A stretch of DNA of 38,820 nucleotides, from contig JAUMYM010000013.1 in the NCBI GenBank assembly GCA_030528645.1, positions 1 through 38,820 of the forward strand, written 5' to 3'. The notes below the pieces were generated by a model. The model saw only the letters and a list, made by a program, of their open reading frames with translations, was not told where the DNA came from and searched no databases. This document shows positions 1 to 7,609 of this stretch, one piece after another. This stretch comes from Erysipelotrichaceae bacterium. GTDB lineage: Bacteria; Bacillota_I; Bacilli_A; Erysipelotrichales; Erysipelotrichaceae. Position numbers and translations under genes: made by a program. Position 1 is the first letter of the stretch, and each line of letters opens with the position of its first letter.

Positions 1-798
1 ATGCAACATTTGTCCTTGTGTTTCCAATGTTTTTTTATAACCATAACGAGGATCACCAACAATAGGATATTTAATATATTGCATGTGTACACGAATTTGA
101 TGTGTACGTCCAGTTAATAATTCACATTCTACCAAAGTATACTTATCATAACGTTTTATCACTTTAAAATGTGTAATAGCATTTTTTGAATTATGTTGTG
201 TTACCGTCATTTTTTGACGATCCTTACTATCACGTCCGATGGGAGCATCAATAGTACCATAATCATGAGGAATAACTCCATGGACCAACGCAAGATATTT
301 ACGCTTACATGTTTTTTCTTCAAGTTGTTTCGCAATGGCTTGATGTGTAAAATCATTTTTACAAACAATTAATAAGCCGGATGTGTCTTTATCAATACGA
401 TGCACAATACCTGGTCTTAATACCCCATTAATACCACTTAAATCTTTACAATAATAGAGTAATCCATTGACAAGTGTATTATCGTAGTTTCCATTTCCCG
501 GATGAACTACTAAGCCTTTTTGCTTATTGATTACTAATAAATCAGTATCTTCATAAACAATATCCAAATCCATTTTCATAGGCTTAGCAACAGCTTCCAC
601 GATTTCTGGAAGTTTTATTTTAATTTCATCCTTTAATTTTAACTTATAATTCGCTTTTACATTCGTATCATTCACATAAATACAATCTTCATCAATGAGC
701 TGTTGAATACGACTGCGAGAAAATTCAGTATGTAAGGCTAAATACTTATCTAAACGAATACAATCCAGTTCCTGTTCAATTTGTAATTCTTTATACAT
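1..798 (-). CDS. rluD: RluA/RluD-family 23S rRNA pseudouridine synthase (3' end cut off)
   Basis: Isomerises specific uridines in large-subunit rRNA to pseudouridine. The reading frame starts at ATG 798 and runs off the left edge, giving 266 residues without a stop. Residues about 10-60 look like an S4 RNA-binding domain, followed by the pseudouridine synthase core with the family signature HRIDKDTSG at 133-141, where D136 is the expected catalytic aspartate. A later RTHQIRVHM segment is also typical. The gene overlaps the end of lspA by 8 bases, the same lspA-rluD order seen in Bacillus, so the two are probably translated together. Which of the RluA, C or D specificities applies cannot be told from sequence alone; the S4 domain and the lspA linkage favour the RluD/YlyB group. 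Confidence 0.9.
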   Translation of the reverse strand, partial: MYKELQIEQELDCIRLDKYLALHTEFSRSRIQQLIDEDCIYVNDTNVKANYKLKLKDEIKIKLPEIVEAVAKPMKMDLDIVYEDTDLLVINKQKGLVVHPGNGNYDNTLVNGLLYYCKDLSGINGVLRPGIVHRIDKDTSGLLIVCKNDFTHQAIAKQLEEKTCKRKYLALVHGVIPHDYGTIDAPIGRDSKDRQKMTVTQHNSKNAITHFKVIKRYDKYTLVECELLTGRTHQIRVHMQYIKYPIVGDPRYGYKKTLETQGQMLH

Positions 799-1261
799 AA
801 CTACCCTCTTTTTTTAGTAACATAGAAAGAATTAAACAACCTACCCCAATGACTAAAAATGAATCTGCTAAATTAAATACCGGGAAATGATAACTTCCAA
901 ATTGAAAAGATAAGAAATCAATCACATATTGAAAACGTAAACGATCAATGAAATTACCAATCGTTCCACCAATCATAAGTACTATACCAAATTTAGATAA
1001 TCCATCATTATGATATGTTTTTAGATACATAAAAACTAAGACTCCCAAGGCAATAACACTAATGATGTAAAAGAATATAATTTGTCCTTTTAATATAGAC
1101 CAAGCTGCACCATCATTTAATACATAAGTAATATCAAAAAAATTAGGTATAACCTCAATTGTTTCATATAATTTGAGATTTGTACTAATGTAATGTTTTG
1201 TTAAAAAATCTGATAAAACTGTAAATAACAATAATAGAATGTGACTTATTTTAATGTTCAT
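791..1261 (-). CDS. lspA: Lipoprotein signal peptidase (signal peptidase II)
   Basis: Membrane aspartyl protease that cuts the signal peptide from prolipoproteins after the lipobox cysteine has been lipidated. At 156 residues it has the usual length and four hydrophobic segments. The family motifs are present: NDGAAWS (49-55), GGTIGNFIDR (98-107) and FNLAD (129-133). By family knowledge the catalytic pair should be D115 (in VIDF) and D133. Its substrates in this window would include the two predicted lipoproteins, the reductase ending at 26758 and the CBM9-like protein ending at 32525. The stop overlaps the start of rluD. A promoter with an extended -10 lies just upstream, so lspA-rluD can be its own transcript. 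Confidence 0.96.
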   Translation of the reverse strand: MNIKISHILLLLFTVLSDFLTKHYISTNLKLYETIEVIPNFFDITYVLNDGAAWSILKGQIIFFYIISVIALGVLVFMYLKTYHNDGLSKFGIVLMIGGTIGNFIDRLRFQYVIDFLSFQFGSYHFPVFNLADSFLVIGVGCLILSMLLKKEGSYV

Positions 1262-1281
1262 GTAAACTCCAATCTTTACTC

Positions 1282-1310
1282 ATTATAACAAATATAAAAT
1301 CAATATTAAA
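1282..1310 (-). promoter_or_regulatory. Candidate promoter for lspA-rluD
   Basis: On the minus strand a perfect TATAAT (1282-1287) is preceded by TG plus one base, an extended -10. A weak -35 of TTTAAT (1305-1310) sits 17 bases upstream, overlapping the stop codon of the preceding small gene. Transcription would start about 15-20 bases before the lspA start codon. Confidence 0.55.
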
Positions 1311-1773
1311 TTAAACTACTTGAAAATGTTGCGATAGCATCTTCTTCTAATTCAAACGGTTCATATCTTTGATAAATTCGATGCAAAACCAAATCAAATT
1401 CTTCAAATGGATAAGAAGCTTTTTGATCTTGAAGATAATCTTCTTTAAGTATATCCATAAAACCTTTTGGCAATGTTAAACGACGACTAGCCATTACTTT
1501 CCCTTTTGTTTCAAAGAGGATTTCTAAAACATTGTTATGTAAGAAATCATGGATGTTATCTAAATCTTGATAAGAAAATGGAATATCACTGGTTTCAAGA
1601 CAATCATTAATCTGTATTAAAAACAGCTTTACCATACCTTTACTTATAAAATGAATGTTGATTGTATGATGTTTTAATGCCGTTATTTCATAGTTGGTAA
1701 ATACATCATCTACAATACGTATCATTAAATGTTGTTTAAAATCAAGATAAATGCCATTATTCAAATGCTTCAT
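1306..1773 (-). CDS. Small cytosolic protein of unknown function
   Basis: A 155-residue protein with no membrane segment or signal peptide and no domain I recognise. I chose ATG 1773 rather than the in-frame GTG at 1782: AAAGGTG lies six bases before this ATG, whereas the GTG would overlap the ribosome binding site. The start lies inside the end of the upstream ABC transporter gene (17-base overlap), so it is probably translationally coupled to the exporter pair. The N-terminal half alternates hydrophobic strands; the C-terminal half is acidic (segment FELEEDAIATF near the end). The context suggests a co-expressed accessory protein of the exporter, but nothing in the sequence shows that. Confidence 0.75.
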   Translation of the reverse strand: MKHLNNGIYLDFKQHLMIRIVDDVFTNYEITALKHHTINIHFISKGMVKLFLIQINDCLETSDIPFSYQDLDNIHDFLHNNVLEILFETKGKVMASRRLTLPKGFMDILKEDYLQDQKASYPFEEFDLVLHRIYQRYEPFELEEDAIATFSSSLI

Positions 1774-3613
1774 GTTTAACACCTTTCATTAGTTCATCTT
1801 GTAACTGTTCATTAAATTGATTTGTATATAAACGGTAATAATGTTGTTTTAAATTCATCAATGTCTCATGATTACCTTGTTCTATAATTTTACCATTTTG
1901 GATTACTAAAATAACATCAGCATTTACAATGGTACTCAAACGATGAGCAATAATAAATGTTGTTTTATCTTTCATGACCTGTTCGATCGTATATTGAATA
2001 ATCTTCTCTGTTTCACTATCAATAGAAGACGTTGCTTCATCTAACACATAGATACTTGGATTCGCTACAATTGCTCTTGCAAAAGAGATTAATTGTTTTT
2101 GTCCTGTAGAAAGTTTATTTCCACCTTCTCCAACATCACTTTGATATCCTTTATCTAGTTTTTCGATAAACTCATCTGCCTTTAATAATTTACATGCACG
2201 ATATACTTCTTCATCGTCAGCACTTAAATTTCCATAACGAATATTTTCCATAATCGTGCCTGAAAATAGATGTGGAGCTTGTAAAACATACCCTATTTTA
2301 CTATGTAACCAACCGATTGATCGTTTACGATAGTCAATACCATCAATTAATACTTCCCCAGAAATAGGTTCGTAGAAACGACATAGTAGATTTACAATTG
2401 TACTTTTCCCACTTCCTGTTTCTCCAATTAAAGCCACCGTTTGTCCGGCTTGAACCTTTAAATTAAAGTCTTTTAAAATTGGTTCCTTTTGATTATAGTA
2501 AAATTCAATGTCTTTAAATTCAATATCACCTTTTATATCTTCATAATTTTCTGTTTTAGGTTGTAAAATTGTACCATATTTTTCAATGACTTCCTTGGTA
2601 TCTACAATTGCAATTTCTTCATCTAATAAGCTAAAAATACGCTCTGCATTTGCAGAAGCATTCTGTGCTTCCGCATAAATATTTGCAAAATTACGCAATG
2701 GTTGGAAAAATTGATTTGCATACTGTAAAAATAATAGTAGTGTTCCAAATGAAATTATACCTTGAAATACTTGATGTCCTCCTTGCCAAATTACTAATGC
2801 AATGGCCAAAGAAGAGACAAAATTAATCAATGGACGATAAATATTCGAAAACAAACCAGCTTTAATGCTTGTATATTTCATATTTAATGTATCAACTTTA
2901 AACTCATCTAGATTTAAAGTTTCAATCCCTAATGTTTTAGTTGTTTTAGCTCCTTGAATCCCTTCGTTAAAACGTCCGGTAATAATGGAGTTCAAACGAC
3001 GTATTCCACGGTAATTCTTTAATATACGAATTTGAAACCAATAACTAATATAATAAATAAATGGAACTACAATCAATACAAGTAGTGCCAATTTATAATT
3101 AACAATTAACATGATGGTTGTAGCAAAGACTAAATATCCTAAACCTGAAAACAAATCAATCAATGCCCACGACATGATTTCAGCTAAACGGTTTACATCA
3201 CTGGTAACACGACTAATAATCCATCCAACCGGAGTTACATCAAAATAAGAAAAAGACATTTTTTGTAATTTATGAAACAACTCTTGTTTTAAGGAATAAG
3301 CAAAAAACATTTCTAATTTAGCACAATATTTAAAGAATAATAAAAATCCAATATTGGCAACAATAATAATGAAAAAAGATACACCAATAAACAATGGCAT
3401 TTTACCTAAATCACCATTTTTAACTAAGAAATAATCAATAGCATAACTATTTATTAAAGGAAATAAGATTTCTGATAAAGGAGTAATTGTATTAATAATC
3501 AATGCCGATAATAATGTTTTTTTAATTGGCAAATAAACTTTTGCTAAGCGCAACCAGTTACTAAATTTAAATTTCGTATTACTAAAATCTTGTTCTTGAA
3601 AACGATTAGTCAT
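1757..3613 (-). CDS. ABC exporter half-transporter with the catalytic ATP site (BmrD/TM288-like)
   Basis: Second subunit of a heterodimeric ABC exporter: an N-terminal six-helix membrane domain (about 30-310) and an ATPase domain (about 360-600). Numbered from ATG 3613, Walker A GETGSGKST is at 397-405, the signature is LSTGQ (501-505) instead of LSGGQ, the Walker B glutamate is E526 (VLDEA) and the switch histidine is H557. ATG 3613 is preferred over GTG 3622 because AGGAGGTG lies correctly before it. It overlaps the upstream subunit by 8 bases. The altered signature pairs with the degenerate Walker B of the partner, so the complex has one active and one weak ATP site, as known for BmrCD and TM287/288. 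Substrate unknown; multidrug or lipid export is typical. Confidence 0.93.
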   Translation of the reverse strand: MTNRFQEQDFSNTKFKFSNWLRLAKVYLPIKKTLLSALIINTITPLSEILFPLINSYAIDYFLVKNGDLGKMPLFIGVSFFIIIVANIGFLLFFKYCAKLEMFFAYSLKQELFHKLQKMSFSYFDVTPVGWIISRVTSDVNRLAEIMSWALIDLFSGLGYLVFATTIMLIVNYKLALLVLIVVPFIYYISYWFQIRILKNYRGIRRLNSIITGRFNEGIQGAKTTKTLGIETLNLDEFKVDTLNMKYTSIKAGLFSNIYRPLINFVSSLAIALVIWQGGHQVFQGIISFGTLLLFLQYANQFFQPLRNFANIYAEAQNASANAERIFSLLDEEIAIVDTKEVIEKYGTILQPKTENYEDIKGDIEFKDIEFYYNQKEPILKDFNLKVQAGQTVALIGETGSGKSTIVNLLCRFYEPISGEVLIDGIDYRKRSIGWLHSKIGYVLQAPHLFSGTIMENIRYGNLSADDEEVYRACKLLKADEFIEKLDKGYQSDVGEGGNKLSTGQKQLISFARAIVANPSIYVLDEATSSIDSETEKIIQYTIEQVMKDKTTFIIAHRLSTIVNADVILVIQNGKIIEQGNHETLMNLKQHYYRLYTNQFNEQLQDELMKGVKHEAFE

Positions 3614-5396
3614 CTTGGTCACCTCCTAAAATCATCTGGCTTTGAATTTCATAGATACGTTTATATAATCCCTCTTTTAAAATTAATTCTTGATGAGTTC
3701 CCATTGCTGTAATGTTTCCTTCTTCTAAAACAACAATGAAATCTGCATCCATACAAGTATTGATACGTTGTGTAATAATTAACTTTGTAGAATCTTTCGC
3801 AGTTTCTTTTAAAGCACGACGGATATTCTTTTCTGTCATATTATCCACCGCTGATAAAGAATCATCAAAAATTAAAATAGGATATGGATGAATAATCGTA
3901 CGAGCAATTGCAACACGTTGTTTTTGACCACCGGATAAAGTAACTCCTTTTTCACCTACTAAAGTATGAAATCCTTGATCAAATTGTTGGATTACATCAT
4001 AAATAGATGCAGCCTTCGTTGCAGAATCAACATAACTTGAATCTTGATGTTCGTTGTTTAATGCAATGTTATCATAAATACTTTTTGAAAAAAGAAAAGG
4101 TTCCTGTAACACAATACCAATATGTTTACGTAAGTATCTTTTACTAAACGTATTGATATTATGACCATCAATATAGATAGCTCCTTCACTTACATCATTT
4201 AAACGACATAATAAATGAACTAAACTACTTTTTCCACTTCCTGTAGGTCCAATAATAGCTACACTACTTCCAACAGGTATCGTTAAATCAATGTTTGATA
4301 AAATTGTTTGATTACTATCACCATAATGAAACGATACCTGATGAAAAACAATTTCTCCTTTAATTGGATATTCTTCTCCTACATCAATATCTTCAATCGG
4401 ATAAGCAAAAATTTCATTGATACGCTTCGCTGCAATATATGCTTTACCGGCATCTCCAATTAATCTGCCTAAATTCGTAATTGGCCATACAATGGAAGAA
4501 GAATATGTTACAAATAAAAATAATTGTCCAAGTGTTAAGGTTTGATTACGGACTTGAAAAATACCAAAACCAACAATAAACATAATTTGAAGAAAAGCAA
4601 TTAAGCTGGCACTTGACCAGTAAATACCAATTAATTCAATTAATTTTTCTGTCACTTTACGATATGCCATATTTTTTTCTTCAAATTTTTGCATTTCATA
4701 TTGCTCACGATTAAACGCTTTTACCACACGAATACCGGTAAGAGATTCTTGAACAACGGTATTTAATTCACCATCCGCTTCATCACTGATTAAAAAAGAT
4801 TTCGCAATATTTTTAGAATAAATAACAACCAATACAATTAGCAATGGAATAGCGATTAAAGAAACAAAAGCCATTTTAAAATTAATACTAAACAAAATCG
4901 CAACTGCAATAAATGGAATGGAAAGAGCATAGATTAATTCTGAAAATGTAGATCCTATAAAACGTTTTAAAGTGTCTACATCAGATGAACAACGTTGCAC
5001 AATATCACCGGTTTTTAATTCATTGTATGTAGCATAAGGTATTAATTGTAAATGTTCAAACAAAGCATTTCTTAAATGAAATGTTGTATGTTCACTAACA
5101 ATGGTTTGTAAACTATCTTTTAAAAATTGTAAAAGATATACACAGCCATAAATACTAATCATTAAAATAGCTGTAATCCAAAAATGTTGTTGTATAAATT
5201 CTACACCATAAAATAAAGATGCAATAAATCGAATGATTGGATTATGCACTGGTTGATTATTGATGACATGATCAATCACAAAATTATAGACTAAACCTGA
5301 TAATAAAGATGCTAGTGTAAATAATACCGTAAACAATATCACTAATAACATAAGATATTTATATTTATGCATGTGTTTATATAGTAATTTAAACAT
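3606..5396 (-). CDS. ABC exporter half-transporter with the degenerate ATP site (BmrC/TM287-like)
   Basis: First subunit of the heterodimeric exporter, 596 residues from ATG 5396 (AAAGGAGGG precedes it; an in-frame TTG three bases upstream is less likely). The membrane domain covers about 1-315 and the ATPase domain about 345-590. Walker A GPTGSGKSS is at 383-391 and the signature is canonical, LSGGQ at 487-491. The Walker B region reads FDDSLS, so the catalytic glutamate is replaced by D512, and the switch histidine is replaced by glutamine (Q543 in ITQR). Both changes mark the non-catalytic site. The normal signature completes the active site carried by the partner encoded directly downstream. 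Confidence 0.93.
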   Translation of the reverse strand: MFKLLYKHMHKYKYLMLLVILFTVLFTLASLLSGLVYNFVIDHVINNQPVHNPIIRFIASLFYGVEFIQQHFWITAILMISIYGCVYLLQFLKDSLQTIVSEHTTFHLRNALFEHLQLIPYATYNELKTGDIVQRCSSDVDTLKRFIGSTFSELIYALSIPFIAVAILFSINFKMAFVSLIAIPLLIVLVVIYSKNIAKSFLISDEADGELNTVVQESLTGIRVVKAFNREQYEMQKFEEKNMAYRKVTEKLIELIGIYWSSASLIAFLQIMFIVGFGIFQVRNQTLTLGQLFLFVTYSSSIVWPITNLGRLIGDAGKAYIAAKRINEIFAYPIEDIDVGEEYPIKGEIVFHQVSFHYGDSNQTILSNIDLTIPVGSSVAIIGPTGSGKSSLVHLLCRLNDVSEGAIYIDGHNINTFSKRYLRKHIGIVLQEPFLFSKSIYDNIALNNEHQDSSYVDSATKAASIYDVIQQFDQGFHTLVGEKGVTLSGGQKQRVAIARTIIHPYPILIFDDSLSAVDNMTEKNIRRALKETAKDSTKLIITQRINTCMDADFIVVLEEGNITAMGTHQELILKEGLYKRIYEIQSQMILGGDQDD

Positions 5397-5416
5397 CAAA
5401 TCCCTCCTTTAAATAG

Positions 5417-5441
5417 AAAAATGCACGAATGTGCCTATTTT
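5417..5441 (-). terminator. Weak candidate terminator after ktrA
   Basis: A four-base-pair GCAC/GTGC stem (5423-5426 with 5431-5434) with a four-base loop is flanked by an A run and a T run on the minus strand. It overlaps the ktrA stop codon. The stem is short, so some readthrough into the ABC exporter genes is likely. Confidence 0.35.
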
Positions 5442-6103
5442 GCTAGAATATCATCTAACTTTGAAAATAACGCTTTATCAGCAATAACTAAAAGACGATC
5501 ATTTTCTTCAATAACATATTGTGCATTTGGTGATATCGATAAATGTTCTTTGGGTTTTTTGCGTATACCTAATACGTTAATTCCAAAACGCTTACGTAAA
5601 TCCAATTCAATTAATGACTTATTAACCCATGTTTTGGGAGCTATAATCTCCACAACACTATAATCATCATCAATATCAATAAGATCAACGATATTGCTTG
5701 AAACCAACTGTTTGGCAACACGTTCTCCCATTTCACGTTCAGGTCGAATAACCCTATCTGCACCGATTTTTAAAAGAACCTGCATATACTTCTTATTTTT
5801 AGCTTTCGCAAGAATGTAAGGAACCTTTAATTCCTTTAAATTCATAATAGCCATAATACTTTCTTCTAAATGTGACCCTGTTGCAACCACAGCAACATCC
5901 GCGTCTTGAATATCAATGGCCTTTAATTGCTCAATATCTGTAAAGTCAGCACGAATTGCTTGTACTACTTCATTTGAAATACGTTCTACACATTCCATAT
6001 TTTTATCAATGGCAATTACATCATGATTTAACTCCGAAAGCTTTGTAGCAATCGTTGAACCAAATATTCCTAAACCTAAAATTACATACGTTTTTCTTTC
6101 CAT
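5435..6103 (-). CDS. ktrA: Potassium channel regulatory subunit KtrA/TrkA (RCK domain)
   Basis: Cytosolic ring-forming regulator that gates the KtrB membrane channel in response to nucleotides. It has 222 residues, as usual for the family. The N-terminal RCK domain has the nucleotide-binding turn GLGIFGS (10-16) and an acidic residue D33 at the end of the second strand (VIAIDK). A C-terminal TrkA_C domain follows from about 145. In other Firmicutes this domain binds cyclic di-AMP; the binding residues cannot be judged here. The gene starts three bases after the ktrB stop, so the two subunits are made from one message. KtrC is an equally good name. Confidence 0.95.
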   Translation of the reverse strand: MERKTYVILGLGIFGSTIATKLSELNHDVIAIDKNMECVERISNEVVQAIRADFTDIEQLKAIDIQDADVAVVATGSHLEESIMAIMNLKELKVPYILAKAKNKKYMQVLLKIGADRVIRPEREMGERVAKQLVSSNIVDLIDIDDDYSVVEIIAPKTWVNKSLIELDLRKRFGINVLGIRKKPKEHLSISPNAQYVIEENDRLLVIADKALFSKLDDILAK

Positions 6104-6106
6104 ATT

Positions 6107-7501
6107 CTAACCTATTAATAGCTCTGCCTGAGGATACTCTAAAGCATTGACCTTTCTATTACGTGCATTTTTTATAATCGACAATGTAATGGTAATAGGA
6201 CCTACACGCCCTATAAACATCAGTAATATTATAACAATTTTTCCTATACTTGTTAATAATGAAGTAATGCCTACTGATAAACCAACTGTACCAATCGCAC
6301 TAAATGCTTCAAATAATACGGTCATCGTTGGTAATGTTTCACTTTGCAATAATATAACAATCGCTATAAAAATAATCATCATATAAATAAAGAAAATAGC
6401 GAAAGCCTTACGAAATTGTTCCATTGAAATTTCTTTTTTGTAAGTATGAACGTGATTATAACCTCTTAATTGCTTAAATAATGAAGTTAAAATAATAAAG
6501 ATGGTTGATGTTTTAATACCACCGGCTGTACCGCCACTTGATCCGCCAATAAACATAAATACACACATAATTGCCAATAAACCTCGATTTAATAATCCAT
6601 AGTTTAACGTTGCAAAACCTGCTGTTCGTAAGGTAACCGAATTAAAGAAAGCGATTAAGAAACGATCTGCAATTCCATAACTACCTAATGTATTGGGATT
6701 ATTCCATTCTAAAATGAGTATTAAAACCATACCTGCAACAATTAAAGTAAACGTCATAAATAAAACTATTTTAGTATGAATCTTTAATTTATCAAAGAAA
6801 AAAGCAATGGGATATTTATCCTTATAAAAACGACGAATTTCTTCTTTTATATTAATCCAAACAGCAAAACCAAGACCACCTGTAATAATTAAACATGCAA
6901 TCGTAAGATTAACAACGACATGTTGACTATACGACATTAAACTATTGGTATACATATTATCAATTCCAGCATTACAAAAAGCTGAAATTGCTAAGAAAAT
7001 GGCATTAAACATACCTTGTCCCCATCCATACTTTGGTATAAAGACAAACATTAAAATACATGCTCCAATACTTTCAAATAGAAATGTATACATGAACAAA
7101 CTACGTAAAAAAGAAGGAATATTTTGTAAATCTAATTTATTCAAGGCATCTTGCATCATAATCTTTTCATTATGATGGAGTTTATTACGTAAAAATACGA
7201 TAAACAAAGCAATAAAACTCATCAAGCCCAATCCACCTACCTGAATTAAAACTAATAAAATAAACTGTCCAAAAAAAGTATACTGTTCTACAACCGGAAC
7301 AACGACTAATCCTGTTACACAAGTTGAAGTGGTAGCCATAAATAAGTTATCTAAAAAAGATAAAGGCGCTTGTTTGTTGCTGATGGGTAAGCTTAAAAAG
7401 AATGTACCAGTTAAAATAACAAGTATAAAAGATAAAGACAATAACCTTGCCGGTCCAATTTTACGTAAAAGATTACTTAACGAAATTTTTTGTTTTAACA
7501 T
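6107..7501 (-). CDS. ktrB: Potassium uptake membrane subunit KtrB/TrkH
   Basis: Membrane subunit of a Ktr-type potassium uptake system, 464 residues from ATG 7501. I chose this start because AAGGTAG precedes it by a normal distance; an upstream in-frame ATG at 7555 would lie over the promoter region. The four pore-loop repeats are visible: TTSTCVTGL (about 57-65), SAFCNAGIDN, LRTAGFATL and SAIGTVGLSVG, each with the glycine of the selectivity filter. The third membrane repeat is followed by a GGSSGGTAGG stretch, the flexible gate loop of this family. It is followed immediately by ktrA and is divergent from the helicase gene. Confidence 0.95.
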   Translation of the reverse strand: MLKQKISLSNLLRKIGPARLLSLSFILVILTGTFFLSLPISNKQAPLSFLDNLFMATTSTCVTGLVVVPVVEQYTFFGQFILLVLIQVGGLGLMSFIALFIVFLRNKLHHNEKIMMQDALNKLDLQNIPSFLRSLFMYTFLFESIGACILMFVFIPKYGWGQGMFNAIFLAISAFCNAGIDNMYTNSLMSYSQHVVVNLTIACLIITGGLGFAVWINIKEEIRRFYKDKYPIAFFFDKLKIHTKIVLFMTFTLIVAGMVLILILEWNNPNTLGSYGIADRFLIAFFNSVTLRTAGFATLNYGLLNRGLLAIMCVFMFIGGSSGGTAGGIKTSTIFIILTSLFKQLRGYNHVHTYKKEISMEQFRKAFAIFFIYMMIIFIAIVILLQSETLPTMTVLFEAFSAIGTVGLSVGITSLLTSIGKIVIILLMFIGRVGPITITLSIIKNARNRKVNALEYPQAELLIG

Positions 7502-7526
7502 ATAACTACCTTCTTTATAAAGTATA

Positions 7527-7555
7527 ATAATACTACATAATATTATAATATACAA
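7527..7555 (-). promoter_or_regulatory. Candidate promoter for ktrBA
   Basis: On the minus strand TTGTAT (7550-7555) is separated by 17 bases from TATTAT (7527-7532). The region is very AT-rich and contains other TATAAT-like words, so the exact placement is uncertain. Confidence 0.4.
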
Positions 7556-7584
7556 TTTACTTTTAAAATATATAATGTTATACT
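7556..7584 (+). promoter_or_regulatory. Promoter for the DEAD-box helicase
   Basis: TTTACT (7556-7561), a 17-base spacer and TATACT (7579-7584) with TG one base before the -10, an extended -10. Transcription would begin near 7590, giving a leader of about 20 bases. It lies back to back with the ktrBA promoter. Confidence 0.65.
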
Positions 7585-7609
7585 ACACGGGTTATAGAAA
7601 GAAGAAACT

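Noticed and set aside
1757-3622. GTG start at 3622 for the second exporter subunit.
   Set aside because: The GTG overlaps the AGGAGGTG ribosome binding site; ATG 3613 has the right spacing.
5421-5663. Rightward open frame of 80 codons opposite ktrA.
   Set aside because: It is antisense to a well-supported gene, has no ribosome binding site and its product is unlike any protein; the same holds for the other short opposite-strand frames in the window.
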